This document shows, one piece after another, positions 35,129 to 47,389 of a stretch of DNA of 64,000 nucleotides. Both the position numbers and the translations under genes were made by a program. This DNA comes from Ricinus communis. Taxonomy: Eukaryota; Streptophyta; Magnoliopsida; Malpighiales; Euphorbiaceae. Where the stretch lies: the NCBI RefSeq assembly GCF_019578655.1, contig NC_063257.1:8928001-8992000 (forward strand), given 5' to 3'. Below the pieces are notes generated by a model. That model was not told where the DNA came from and searched no databases. It saw nothing but the letters and a program-made list of their open reading frames with translations. Numbering within the stretch: position 1 is the first letter of the stretch; the number at the start of each line of letters is the position of its first letter.

Positions 35129-37830
35129 GGAGACTTTACGATTAAGAATTCTGGATTAGAGATTTATAATGAAAATGTCAGGGACCTGCTGAACTCAGAA
35201 TCAGGTCGAAATCTCAAGCTTCCAGATGACTCAGAGGTATACGCACTTCTTTCTCTTCTTTTCTTTTTTTTTTTTTCCTGAAAGAGTAGATTTTCTTATA
35301 GATTTTCTCCCAACTACTGGTTATTTTGTGGTTCTCTATGGAGAAAGGTGCTGTGGTCGAGAAGTTGGTAGAAAAACAGCAACCAATGATCAGCATTTGA
35401 GGCATCTGATAAGTATGTGTGACTAGTGAAGAACTGTATCTTTGTGTTGGTCTAGCTTCCTTTGTCAGTGCAAGTATTAGATTAATAGTTTATTAACATT
35501 TGACATTTTTTAACAAGTCATATATCCAAATTGGATGAATAATATTCACCGACTCTGCCTTTCTGAAATCACCCATGATTTTCAGAATTTTGTAGACCTC
35601 GCTGGAAGTGAAATTGCTTCACAGACACATGCAGATGGGGCGAGGCTCAGAGAAGGTGGTCATATCAATCTTATTAGTTTGATGACTCTGACAACTGGGA
35701 TAATAAAGCTCAGGTGAGACTTGAATATATTAGCATACTTCTTGATTGTCAACTTTTATTTTATTTCATATTTTCGTCTCCAATTTTTACATGTAGAATA
35801 TATCCTTCTTCATATCGATTCTTGCATGTTGTCATGGATTCTAAGATAACACCTAAATGCTACAGTCAGAACCATCTAAGCAAGTTATACTTGTCCGGTT
35901 CCTGTTGACTACATCCTGAATTTCTTTTTCCTTGCAGTGTTGGGAAAAGAAGCGGTCATATGCCCTACCGGGACTCAATGCTCACTCGCTTATTGCAGCA
36001 CTCACTTGGCGGGAATGAACGAACTGCCATCATTTGTACTCTACGTCCAGCACTTAGCCCTGGCGAACAATCTCGAAACACTCTCTTCTTTGCCACAAGA
36101 GCAAAGGAAGTCACCAAGACTGCCCAAGTCAACATGGTACCAACCCCTGTTGCGCAACTAGTTTGGCTTTCTGTCCGACTTCAATAATACAAATTCCAGT
36201 TTTCCGTTTCTTGTACAAAATCTTATTATCAGGTTGTTTCCGATAAGCAGCTGGTAAAACATCTACAGAAGGAAGTAGCCGGGCTGGAAGCAGAACTGCG
36301 AACTCCTGACCCTTCAAAGGAAAAAAGACTTAAAATTCAGCAGGTGAACCGCTATTTAAGTTTCAGCAGCTTAGTTGAATTTTACAGTCATCTAATGGAT
36401 GTGCTATATATCTCATCATTTTATTGGGTGCAGATGTAGGGAGAAATTGAAGAACTGAGACGCCAGAGGGATTTTGCAAAATCGGGGATGAGTTGCAGAA
36501 AAAACATCAAGAGGACGAGCACATTGGAATCGCCACCACGTGATGTAAAGAAGTGTCTCTCCTACTCTGATGCATTATTATCAAAACTTGAGAACAAGGA
36601 AAACTATGTTAAGCCATGAGGCAATCATCACTGCAGCTTTTTGCTCTAATGCATGAAAATCCGTAAAATCGAACATCTTCAGGAGCAACTTGGAGAAGAA
36701 GCCAATCGAGCTCTAGTTAGTATTATGAAAGGAGGTTTCTTGTCATGGACTAGGTAACCAAGATGCAGCCGAGATCATTGCCAAGCAGAAATAAGGGAAA
36801 TGCAATCTATTCAACCAGCTTCCAAAGAAGTAGAAATTGGAAGTGTTGTCGCCCCTAACAAGAGCGTCAGCGCCAACCTGAAGGATGAGATAACAAAGAC
36901 ATTCTCAAGGAAGCACCATTGCAAATCTCGAAGAACAACTGCCCGGCAAGTTTTGGAAAATGAGATAGAAAGCAGAGCACCGGAAAATGAAGATTTCACT
37001 CCGGTGAGACCCAGCTAGAGTCCGAGAAAGAGAGACTCCTACAAAAAGTGAAGATCGAAGAATGTGGAGATGTTTCACCAAAGGAAGGAACTCCGGGCTA
37101 TCGTCGTTCTAGTTCAGTTAATATGAAGAAAATGCAGAAGATGTTTCAGAATGCAGTACAGGAGAACGTGGAGAAGCGTAAGGGCTTATGTGACAGAATT
37201 GAAAGAAGGTGTTGCAAAACTGCAATACCGAAAAGCAGCTACTTGTTTGCCAGGTATAGTATTTGCAGCTCATTTGAGTTTTTCTAGCAACTTAATATCA
37301 GGAAATTCATTTTCATATTCTTTATCTGCCATCTCTATAGGTCCTTGAGCTCGAAGCAAATGAAGCAGCTGGATATAATCTTGAAAATGTGGGATGTATG
37401 CTTTATATCCATCATCCATAGGACACAGTTTTATTTGTTATTCAAGGGAGACCCTGCTGAATTGGTTACAGCAGCATTTGGCAGAAATTGGCAATGCAAG
37501 CCCTGCTCCTCGTGTTGGAGATGAGCCTACAATTTCTCTATCGTCAAGGTTTCTCTCTCTTATTAGCCTACCAACTTGCACGAACTGACACATTGCTTGC
37601 AGTTGTTAATATACAGTGAATGCTTAAATTAATTATTTTTTTTCGTTTATTGGTTTTGTAGTATCAGAGCATTGAGACGTGAAAGAGAGATTTCTTGCAA
37701 AGAGGTCTTCACGTTTAAATGTGGAAGAGAGACAGGCATTGTAAGCAGAGGAAACTGCAGTTTGTGAACAAATTATGGACAAATCAACATATGATCAAAT
37801 ACATGGAAGTGCTGAGATAGTGGCAAAGAA
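35129..37830 (+). pseudogene. NACK1/HINKEL-like kinesin-7 pseudogene lacking the ATP-binding half
   Basis: Exon-like blocks keep splice sites: 35129-35236, ~35345-35402, 35586-35713, 35938-36136, 36233-36343 and 36434 onward. They encode the second half of the motor ([68 protein letters not shown]), the neck (VSDKQLVKHLQKEVAGLEAE) and the NACK1-type tail (GTPGYRRSSSVNMKKMQKMF, LAEIGNASPAPRVGDEPTIS). The first motor exons with the P-loop and switch I are absent. Other lesions: a 1-base deletion in the second block, loss of the exon after ISMC, LAGSEI instead of LAGSER, a TAG right after the Met codon at 36434, and frame changes in the tail. The intact family directs phragmoplast expansion in cytokinesis. 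Retained introns show this came from DNA duplication, not retroposition. Confidence 0.9.
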
Positions 37831-39419
37831 AGAAGTAAAGATGACAAGTATAACTTGTAAGTCTTCATCTTGTTTCCATTGGTTGATTGTGAAGTATAAC
37901 TACCAAACAGTTTTAGTTATCTTTTTTCCTTCTCTCCTTTCCTGCCAAGAACAGCAAGGTTAGTAAAATAAATAAAAACTGAATTATTGAATACTTGCTT
38001 GTTACTTCTTGATGTCTTAGTTAAGTCCTTTTTCTGCATTGCTACTTAGGACCCATCCACTATTAATAATTTTATCTCTATTTTTAAACTTGTCATCTTT
38101 ACTTCTTTCTTTTTATTTTTTTTAACGAGTTCAAATTATATTGTATTATAACTAAAATAAAATATTGAGTAGTTTTTAAAACCTAATAAAATTTATTAGA
38201 AAAAAAATAAATAGATTTAACTTAAGATAATTAAAATTTTAATTTCAAATGCAAATTTACTTTTTTATATATACTTAACGTTGTTTTTAATTTGCTTTTT
38301 AATTTTTTATATTCGATAATTTGTTTGTTTATTTACACTTTTATTTGTTAATTTTTTTTTACAGATTCTACTTATCTGGTTTAGAGATCTTAAGCAGTTT
38401 TTTTCGGCTTTTCATTTAATTATTTTGAGGCTTTTAAGCTATGGTTATAATTAATTCCCCCTTAATCGTCCCGATTTCCTTAATCTCTTTCTGGATGTTC
38501 TCTTTTCTCCTCCCTCATTCTATGAATGTTTTATTTTTTTGCTTTTAGATTTCACCACACATGTCTAAGAGATTAAAATCAACTTAGTGTTTATAGATCA
38601 CCCCACATGCCTAACATAAGATGAACAAAGCTTACCAATGTAAGCTTTCCGCGCCTCATGTGTTCACTTTAACATGCCAAGATAAAATAAATTTGACACC
38701 TAGATTTAGATAATAGAATTGGATTTTTATTAGGTCACATTGCATGTGAAGATAAAATCTATGGTACCAAAATACCTCCTGCTAGGACTAGTTTTGGGTG
38801 TAAATGCACCTCCTTATAGGGACCTCCTCCCCTAGGTTTGGATTTTTGTGCTCACGCCACCGTAAATTAGATAAAAGATACTGTAGTGTAAACTAGGCGA
38901 GCCTAAGCGCGGAATCAATTCTTCTTTATAATTTTTGATATTGAGGAAAAATATTAGGCTAGCTAAGGGACAAAAAATTGTCATCCTTACTCTCTTATTT
39001 GTCCTGATATTTTAGATGACGACTCTACCTTTGCGATGGTCACATAAAATTGTCGTCCTCTAGGTCCCTTTTAGCGAGCAACTCATTTTAAAATGAGCCT
39101 ATTAAGCGGTTTCATGAAATAGTAACAAGGTCAAAAATCACCTAGGGTTGGGGCTAAAACCTAGCATTAATTAATTTTGATACATTTTTAATTTTAATCT
39201 AATTCAATCCTAAAATCCTATAAAAAATATATATATTTCTACTCTTAATAGAGTTAATTAATGATTAATTTAATCCAGTTATAATCCTAATCCTACAAGA
39301 AATTAACCCATTACTATAACACAATGGAGTTTGTGAGCGCTGCTAGGTTTTTTAGGCCCAATCTTAAGTGATTTGCAAACTCTTCACTATGTTAAGGTTG
39401 CTCTTCATACTAGACCGAG
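37831..39419. repeat. Intergenic and repeat-like DNA, no gene
   Basis: 37840-38540 is AT-rich and featureless. 38540-39420 is GC-richer and non-coding, with phrases such as AAAATTGTCGTCCTCTAGGT and the related AAAATTGTCATCCTTACTCT, typical of retrotransposon untranslated regions. I cannot assign it to a named family. Confidence 0.35.
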
Positions 39420-39948
39420 TTAGTGAGTCATTCGGTTAAAGGACCTAGAAGACTATAATAATCATGTGGTCATCGAAAAAGTAGAGTCGCCACTCTAAAT
39501 GTCAGTACAAATATGAGAGCGAGGATGACAATTTTGTATCTCTTACGGAAAGCTTAATATTAGAGATGGGTTATGAAAGTTAGGTATAAATAGTCTGAAG
39601 CACCTCAGTGTAGACGAATATTTTCCTAGCCATTATGAATATTTTTTATATCTCTTACTTAATATTGAAGTGAGTAAAAGAATACTAGAACTCGGTGTTA
39701 TGCATTCAGATCAATGCCCATTTAAGTCACTCTCCTTCCTTCAGCAGCTTAACCTCTAACAGCTTATAACTTTGAGTACTTATATTGTAGGTTAATCTGT
39801 CATAGATGTGTGTAGCTTCTAAGTCTTGAGTACTTGCTTACACTTCAGTGTTGTACCCATATTGGCCCACAAATCTCCCAGCACGTCTTTCCAATTATTT
39901 ATTTACTTTTTATCCAACTGGCAGTAGGCAGCAGCTCCGATCAAAAGT
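39420..39948. repeat. Direct repeat copy A (529 bp)
   Basis: Begins TTAGTGAGTCATTCGG and ends GCAGCTCCGATCAAAAG. It is collinear with copy B at 41414-42008; both contain AAAAGTAGAGTCKCCACTCT and CACTTCAGTGTTGTACCCAT. Copy A lacks an internal segment of about 65 bp present in B (around 41760-41860). It could be an LTR or part of a tandem duplication. Confidence 0.8.
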
Positions 39949-41413
39949 GTCACGACCCCATTTGTGGGCCCGTGATCGGCACTAGATAATGTGTAGGCGT
40001 AAGGCCACTGAATCCCGTAGTAAACCTGACACTCACTGACTTAAATAAATCTCAATCTCATTTTTATGATGTCATAATTATCTTAACCTTATATAACTAA
40101 TTCGGTCTGCCAAAAAAATTAGGCAAGACCGAAAACTACAGAAAATTTTAACTAGTATATCTACTATTTCTACTGCGGAGAATATAAGAATTTACAAATT
40201 TACATACCAAATCAAATACACTACCCGATGATGAAGGAGTCGGGTTACTAAAAAAGGGTCGCGGGAAGACGTTAAGTCACGGATCTGAAAAACAGTAAAA
40301 TTGAGACTTTCAGTCTCCAGAGTGAGTTAAAATCATATATCTAAAAATATTTACATATACTTCGATCATACATTTATTTAATTTAAAATAAGCATTAAGT
40401 CATGTAAAAATATACGTGTCATGTCATGCTTAAATAAAATAATTTTCACACACACAACGGGACAGAGTACTTCAGTAGAACCCTAATCCCAACACAACAT
40501 CCTTGATCAATCTCATTACTGACATCCCAACTAATCTCATTCCAACAGGACTGGCGCCCAGAGAGCGAAGCTCGATTAGGGACCTTACCTCCAGTTTGGT
40601 TACTTGTCTTAGTCTTTCGGCTCTCTTAATCCAACAGGTCTGGCGCCCATAGAGCAAGCTCGATCAGGGTTGGAGCCTGAACACTTGATTTCCAACTAAG
40701 CCGGCGCCCAGAGAGCAAGCTCGATCAGGGAGCTTACTTTCGGCAAACACACTCTACTAAGCCTAGAGAGCGATGCTCGACCAGGGCTAAACCTTTACCC
40801 ATTTACCCTTTTTCCATCCTTCTCGGATTTACACCGGTACACTCATCAAACCAATATGTTCTACTGTCGTCCCATCCCGTGTCATCATACAATAATAAAA
40901 TCAATGATAAAGAAAACGATATATAAATGAATAGTAATAATCAAAAGCATGATACAAATGAATAATAATTAAATGAATAATTTGAACTTGCAATAAAATA
41001 TTCACGATAGCAATTCAAAAATTTATGCATGACACGTGCATAATCGATATATGACTTTAACTCACAGCTTTGGCGACCTCCTAGCTCTGCTCCGGTGCCT
41101 CGGTTGGAGCGAGCCGAATAGATGGATTATCTAATCACGGAAAGCAATTTATCAATAACGCTGAACAATTGACAATTAACCCTAGGTCTAGATTTCTAGG
41201 ACTGACTGTCTAAAGTCTCGACTTGGATAAATTCTACCGAAAATTCAGCAAAACCTCCCTTATAACACGGGCATTTACCCCCTGTAAAACGGGTCCAGGA
41301 CCTTCCAGAAAAACACTTCAAATATCCAACAATTTAATACAACGGGAATCGGGTCCCCAAGACTTCATTAATTTTCCAACTTCGCCACACAGCACAAAAA
41401 TCACGACTATAAT
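39949..41413. repeat. LTR-like block with four internal AGAGAGC..GCTCGA..AGGG motifs
   Basis: Begins TGTCACGACCCC, a common start of plant Ty3/gypsy LTRs, and ends near CACAAAAATCA (41404), so it has TG..CA ends. It has no coding frame. Between 40545 and 40790 four imperfect copies of GGCGCCCAGAGAGCRAAGCT followed by CGATCAGGG occur (the fourth lacks the start). Best read as a solo LTR or LTR fragment lying between copies A and B. No target duplication is visible. Confidence 0.5.
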
Positions 41414-42008
41414 TTAGTGAGTCATTCAATGAAGGGACCTAGAAGACTATAATAATCATGTAGTCATCGAAAAAGTAGAGTCTCCACTCTAAATGTCAAT
41501 ACAAATATGAGAGCGAAGATGACAATTTTGTATCTCTTACAGAAAGCTTAATATCAGAGATGGGCTCTGAAAGTTAGGTACAAATAGTCTGAAGCACCTC
41601 TAGTGTAGACAAATATTTTTCTAGCCTAATAAACATTACGAATATTGAAAGTGAGCAAAAGATTACTAGAACTCGGTGTTATACATTCAAATCAATGCCC
41701 ATTTAAGTCACTCCTTCCTTCAGCACTAGCAACTTAGAACTTAGAGTACTTCCTTAGTTGACTAGTTATATTATAGAGTTATTCGCATTGTTCCTCCTCT
41801 TAAGTTCCGTCTTTTCTACATTGAAAGTGTATTCACTTAAATCTCAAAGCTTTTGATGAGATGAAAGGCTAATCTGTCATAGAGGTGTGTGGCTTCTAAT
41901 CTCCAATACTTGCTTACACTTCAGTGTTGTACCCATATTGGCCCACAAATCTCCTAGCACGTCTTTCCAACTAGCAGTACTAGCGAGGCAGCAGCTCCGG
42001 TCAAAAGT
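41414..42008. repeat. Direct repeat copy B (595 bp)
   Basis: Begins TTAGTGAGTCATTCAATG and ends GCAGCTCCGGTCAAAAGTAT. See copy A. Differences are scattered substitutions and indels, so the duplication is not very recent. Confidence 0.8.
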
Positions 42009-44530
42009 ATAGGACTATCTTATGCTTAGTTAGACTAGAGCAGGTAGATATGCTAACTTGATATGCATTTAAGAAAGCTCGGGGATCCCCCGAGACCATT
42101 ACATTTCTACAGGACGGGGAGATTCACATTTCCCTTGGAAGAAGTATTCAACATAAATTTATTGATATCTTTAGTTTCCCATCCTTTCATCTTGAGCAGC
42201 TTATGTTGTCCATTTGTTTCATCATTTCGTCGAGTCGAAGTTTTTTTTGCTGGAGATGCAGGAGATGAGCTGGTAGGCTTGGCGAAGAAGTGGGAATATT
42301 AATTTCAATCTTTTTTATTTAATAATATTAATATTTATTTTTTATTTAGTATTTAAATATTTATTTAGATTTAAAATGAAATATTCATTTTATTAATAAA
42401 ATTATTAATTATTTCATTTTATTAATTTTAAATATTAATTATTTAGGAATTAAGATTAACAAATTAACAACGAGATATATTATTATTTTTTGCATGTCCC
42501 CAGAAATTTAGAGTAGGTGCAGAAACATTTTACCACCATAATGGATGGTTTGTTGATCAGCGATGGCAGTGTGAGCAATAACACTTCTTATGGTAAAGAA
42601 TAGTTTTAGAAGATTTAGCTATTGCTTTCGTATTATATATTTATTATAAGTTTCAATAGCAAATAATTGAGCAACTATTAGAATAATTAAATGATATACA
42701 CTAAAACTTTTGGAGATGCAATAATTAGAAATTAACAATTAATTAATTAAAAATAGAAAATTGACAAATCATGGCTTAGGAACTAAACTCGCATGAATAT
42801 AGGCTCACCTCATGCTAGTCAAGCTACAAAATCCCAAAAAACTCGAAACAGCACACAAAAGCTCATGCCTAAAACCTTAAAAGAAATTCAAAGCGACGAG
42901 TAACATAAGGTAAAAATAGGGAAACGGAGGCTTGAAAGACTGAGCTCACACAAGCTCATAAAAACCTTAAAAAAGATTCAAACATCAGCATTTTCTTTGA
43001 AACAGCACAAGTTTGATGAGTCTAGAGTTGAACTTATGCGAGTATGGGTTGAACCAATGCGATTTCAACTCATTGAGAGCAAGAAAAACTCAATTTTCAC
43101 AACCATATTGTTAAAAGATTAAAAAATAGGAAGAAAAAAAAAAGAACAAACATTTAAAGATGTAATAAGTCATAAAATATCAAACAGATATCTAATTTTA
43201 GCCCTTAAGTGGTGGTTTGTGTGTCAAAATTAAATTAAAACACTCAAATAATGGAGGAATATGTGTATAAGAAGCTTTTGTTTCTCGTGTTTTTTGATTA
43301 GGGAGGTAGGAGAGGAGAGGATTTTTAAGAGAGTGTGAATATTAGTTTAATTGTTAGAGGTCTTGAGAGAAATGTCCAGATCATTTAGGATTTAGGAATA
43401 GAATGTCCAGATCATGCCACATCATTTAATAAGTCGCTTGTCTAAAAAAATTAGAAAAGTAAGTATCTAAACATAACCTGAGCTCGCCCAGTGGTCTGAA
43501 GCCAAGTCAAGCAAAATGCAATTTCTCACTTTTGGGGGTTGTCTCCATCAATTCTCGGGTGTTTTTTCTCAGATATTCACACAATTTCCCTTCTTAAGCT
43601 GACAGTTGTTAACCTAATCCCTAAAAGCACTACTTAGACTAGCATCAAAACCATTACCACCTTTTCTTTCAAAACATGAAAAATGTAATTAGAATCTCTA
43701 ATACATAAGTTGATTTAGCTAAACTATCCCATGCTACCACACAAAAATAATAAATATAATTATTGGATAAAACAAAACTTGAATTTATACCTCAAGAGTC
43801 CACCATAAAGCAAGACCACCTTTGTTGCCCTCAGCCTCATAGTAGGAACTACTATCAGATTGTTAGTTTGATCATCCATATTTCTAAATAGTCAGTCTAG
43901 ATCTAAATAGAAAAAACTATTGAATGAATATCTTTCATTCAAAAATGAGATCTTTTAGAGCTTAAACTATCAAGGAGGCCCCAACAATTCCAAATAATGA
44001 TACTCATGATCCTAAATGGCTCTAGATGAGCCACCATTGGAAATCCAATATTATCAGGAACAATATTTAAAGAGAGATTCAAGAATTTTTTAATATTTTT
44101 AGCCATAATTTAAGGAGAAAACATCAAGAAATGTAATCTGACATCTAAAAAAACCAACAAATTTTTCAATCTACCATAATCAAGAATTAATAAATCATAA
44201 AATTACATAGCAAAGTCTAGAAAAATATGTTTTTCAATCTAACACATCACACCATAATATGATGGAATCCCGGAGCAATTTTCAATTCTGGAACAATATT
44301 ATTCTACAAGCTGATGGAATCTTAGAATCACACAACCAATACTCAAATTCATAACTAAATCAGAGGGAAATCTAAAAAATAGATTTTTCAATATTTGAGC
44401 CACTCAAGCAACTCTTAAAATCCAACATAATCAAGAAGGGTATAGTTGAATTTGATTGTATATTTTTAACTTAAATAGGGTATTAAGTTGGAGTTTTCTC
44501 ACTTTCTTTACAATTCAAAAAATAAATCTC
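42009..44530. other. Intergenic DNA, no gene seen
   Basis: Contains an imperfect palindrome GCTCGGGGATCCCCCGAG at about 42077-42094 and AT-rich stretches. The 79-codon ORF at 42063-42302 is featureless. Between 42780 and 43090 short phrases recur (AAACCTTAAAAGAAATTCAA and AAACCTTAAAAAAGATTCAA), a weak internal duplication. Confidence 0.45.
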
Positions 44531-44538
44531 ATCATGGG

Positions 44539-45138
44539 TAGACTTGTTCATTGGCCTGAGTACCCGCCCGGTCCGCCTAGGCCCATCCTCTTTGGGCCGG
44601 GTTTGGACAAATTATTTTTAGTATAAGACCGGCCAGCCTGATGTCTAATATAGTTACTAAAAAATAGCTTTAAAATAGATATGCGGTACTCATAACACTC
44701 GAATGTGTGACCTTTTTCTTATAATCAAGTGCCTTATACTACTTAGCTAGCTATTATTTCTATTTATAGTTTTGTTATTATTATTAATATATAAATAAAA
44801 ATAGAAAACCCTAAATGTAATTAAAAGTTAAAAATATTAATTGATGTTTGTATCTTTGTTATCACGGTGAACATGATTATTGAGTTTAAATTTTGAATAT
44901 TTGTGCTGAATATTTATGGAAAGTGTTTTATACACTGTTACTGTTAGTTTTAATATATTACTATTTTGAAGTTTCAAATTAGAATTTCAATTACAGGTTT
45001 AATAGTCAGGCAGGCCGGGCCGGAATTTTTAAAGAATTTAAGACTTAGGCTTGAGTGGAGAAATATTAAAAAATCTTCGGGCTTGGACAGGCTTGGGCTT
45101 GTTTAAAAAAAGTCAAGCCCAACCCATGAACAGATCTA
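44539..45138. mobile_element. 600-bp hAT-type MITE with perfect 8-bp target duplication
   Basis: Left end TAGACTTGTTCAT (44539) pairs with the right end, TAGATCTGTTCAT in reverse complement from 45138. Inside both ends are GC-rich blocks with GGGCCGGG and GGCCGGGCC, around an AT-rich core. ATCATGGG flanks the element on both sides (44531-44538 and 45139-45146), an exact 8-bp target-site duplication as made by hAT transposases. No ORF is present. Confidence 0.88.
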
Positions 45139-45146
45139 ATCATGGG

Positions 45147-45640
45147 TGAGAGTTAGGTAATATTTTCTGCTAGTTATATTATAATGCAATGTTTGATTAA
45201 AATCGATAATAAATATTATATCATAAATAAATTATGATAAAAAATTAAAAAAAATATAAAATAAAATAAAATATTTTATAAAATATTTTAATTTTATAAA
45301 ATATATTAATTTATCAAAATTAAATTTATTTAAATATTCTAACTATATTATTGGAATTAAATCAAGCTATAATCAATTATATAAATTTAATTATATGTAA
45401 TATTATATAAATTTTCATTCTAACTAAATACATAAATTTTAAAATTAAAAATGAATTCTATAAACTCTTACAAAATTTATATCAACCAAACAAAAATAAA
45501 AAGAGTTAGATACTAAGGTTAGAAAAAAAAAATATCTATCTATTTTGGTGTATATTTTACTTATACACCAAATTAATAGTTAAATAACATATATTATTAA
45601 TATTACATAATTAAAATACGTATTAATATTTAAAACTCAA
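45147..45640. other. AT-rich DNA at the start of the duplicated unit
   Basis: About 45240-45600 is AT-rich and similar to 48840-48990 (both have ATTTTAATTTTATAAAATAT). It marks the left edge of the segment duplicated with the 348-aa gene family. No gene. Confidence 0.5.
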
Positions 45641-45997
45641 ATGTAAAACTCTCATTAAGCCTTACCCTTAATGTATTGCTACTTTGGTTTTTTAGAAACA
45701 AACCCAAGAAACGAAAAATCATTCGATATGAGTAACCCGCGGGTGACCGTTCACTTTCCCTCGCCCAAAATAACCGACCTGCAGCAGAAATAAAAGCAGA
45801 ATGACTAGTCCCATAAACAGAAACAAACCCATTATTCAAAACCCATAACTTGGCGCCCTCTCCCTCTCTCTCTCTCTCTCTCCCAAAATCAAGAAAAGCT
45901 CTCAACTTTTTCCCCAATAGCTTCTTCTTCTTTTGTTTGTTTCTCGACTTAATTTCAGTTGTTTCTCCGTTCTTTTGGTCCTACAGTTTAATCATCA
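45641..45997 (+). promoter_or_regulatory. Promoter and leader of the 348-aa gene, conserved with copy 3
   Basis: Strongly similar to 49050-49411 along its whole length. Shared blocks include GGTGACCG, CACTTTCCCTCGCCCAAAAT with AACCGACCT, AAAGCAGAATG and CTTGGCGCCCTC. A (CT)n tract at about 45859-45882 and a T/C-rich leader precede the ATG. I find no TATA box close by. Confidence 0.5.
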
Positions 45998-47044
45998 ATG
46001 GATAAGGAAGAAGATAATGATAAATTGCAAAAGCAAAAGAAGAGTAAAACTGAGGCGTTACCACTGAATGATGCAAGTTCTGAAGCTTTGTTTAAAATGA
46101 CTCATGAAGATCACAAGGAAAATATTAAAAATCCTGACGAGGCACTGAATGATTGTAGTGTTGGGACGGTGATTGCAAGTGGAAGTAAAGAACAAGTGAA
46201 TTTTGAGAAGTTGAAAGCCTTGTTGGATGCACCTGTGAATTGCAGCATCAGGCAACTTCATGACAAGATTAACAGATTCAGCTCTGAAGAGAGTATGGCA
46301 ATTCAAGGACCGGAATTCAAGATTCAAGCGCTGTTGCATGACGGTGATCAAGATTATAAAGATTTCAAGAACGCTGATCAAGGGGAAAGTAAGAAGATAA
46401 GTTTCTTGGATTGCTTGAAAGAGTTTGATGAATCTGATGATGTTGGCTATGAGACTCTGAAAGCTTTAAAGACTCGAGCTGTCAATCATGGGAAAGATAT
46501 CTTTTATATGATTATTGTTCTGATGTTCTTGAAGTCGAAGACTGATGGCCTGATGGCTAAATTTCAAGTTTTTGGAGATGCACTCAAATGGGTGTTTCAA
46601 GGTGAAAATACTGTGGTAGTTAAGAGGTTACTTCATTTACTTCAAATAGCAGATCCAATAATGAGCCACAAGAAGGAGGATGAATCCAAGAAACAAAAGG
46701 CAGTATTGATATTAGGGGAAGAGGAAGCAGAAGGACTATTTGGAGGTACTATTGACCAAGAACTTGAACATGATTTCACAGATAACCCCATTCTTGAATT
46801 GCTGAAAGTGATCTTTCGTCTGGAGCTTTTCTGGACCGGTGATTCGAAGATGCCATCGGTGGAGGAGGCAATTCCAAAACTGGTAGCTGATATAGAAAAA
46901 TGTGAGGAAGCATCGGGCAGGATAGAATTAGAGGTGCAAAATATAAAAATCTCTGCATTCATTTTCCAACTTGACGAGTATGAAGCAATGGATTCAAAGA
47001 TAAATGAACTGTGGAATCAAATCCAGGAATCAGAAAGGAACTAA
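45998..47044 (+). CDS. Unrecognised 348-aa protein, founder of a local tandem family (copy 1)
   Basis: Single-exon frame from ATG 45998 to TAA 47042-47044. I do not recognise the family. Visible parts: a charged, disordered-looking N-terminus (1-65); an amphipathic helix region FEKLKALLDAPVNCSIRQLH (69-88); an Asp/Lys-rich middle with HDGDQDYKDFKNADQGESKK; a hydrophobic stretch IFYMIIVLMFLKSK (168-181), too short and helix-like to call a membrane segment with confidence; LKWVFQGENTVVVKRLLHLL (196-215); KAVLILGEEEAEGLFGG (234-250); and a C-terminal coiled-coil-like tail (290-348). There is no signal peptide. The same blocks recur in two neighbours (47518-48240 and 49412-50386). Relative to copy 3 it lacks about 20 residues near the N-terminus. 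The open frame over 1 kb in AT-rich DNA and the conserved homologous frame argue that it is real. Confidence 0.75.
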   Translation: MDKEEDNDKLQKQKKSKTEALPLNDASSEALFKMTHEDHKENIKNPDEALNDCSVGTVIASGSKEQVNFEKLKALLDAPVNCSIRQLHDKINRFSSEESMAIQGPEFKIQALLHDGDQDYKDFKNADQGESKKISFLDCLKEFDESDDVGYETLKALKTRAVNHGKDIFYMIIVLMFLKSKTDGLMAKFQVFGDALKWVFQGENTVVVKRLLHLLQIADPIMSHKKEDESKKQKAVLILGEEEAEGLFGGTIDQELEHDFTDNPILELLKVIFRLELFWTGDSKMPSVEEAIPKLVADIEKCEEASGRIELEVQNIKISAFIFQLDEYEAMDSKINELWNQIQESERN

Positions 47045-47389
47045 ACTCAGAACTGGATTTGCATAACATGTAGTTAAAACTATATAATTCTGACTACTTG
47101 TTCCATAATCAGTTTACATAATTTGCTCTGTGCATATACAGACTTAATTTCTTGTAGAACGGAATTTCTTTTACTGGGACTGTCAACTGAGGATAACAAA
47201 ACAAAAATAAACTGCATTGATTTTTGTACTGGAACTTACAATCTATTGCGACTGACAAGAAGCGAATAATAGTGTAATACGAATAATAGTAAAGCCAATA
47301 TTCAAACAATTCTGCAACTGAACCGGATAATCGCAGTTAATACAATTAAAACCATCTCCAAATCAGGTAATATTTGAAGATCTGAAAAA

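Noticed and set aside
46058..46381. Minus-strand ORFs opposite the 348-aa gene (also 46642-46962, 49541-49865)
   Set aside because: They are antisense shadows; the plus-strand frame is the one conserved across the paralogues.
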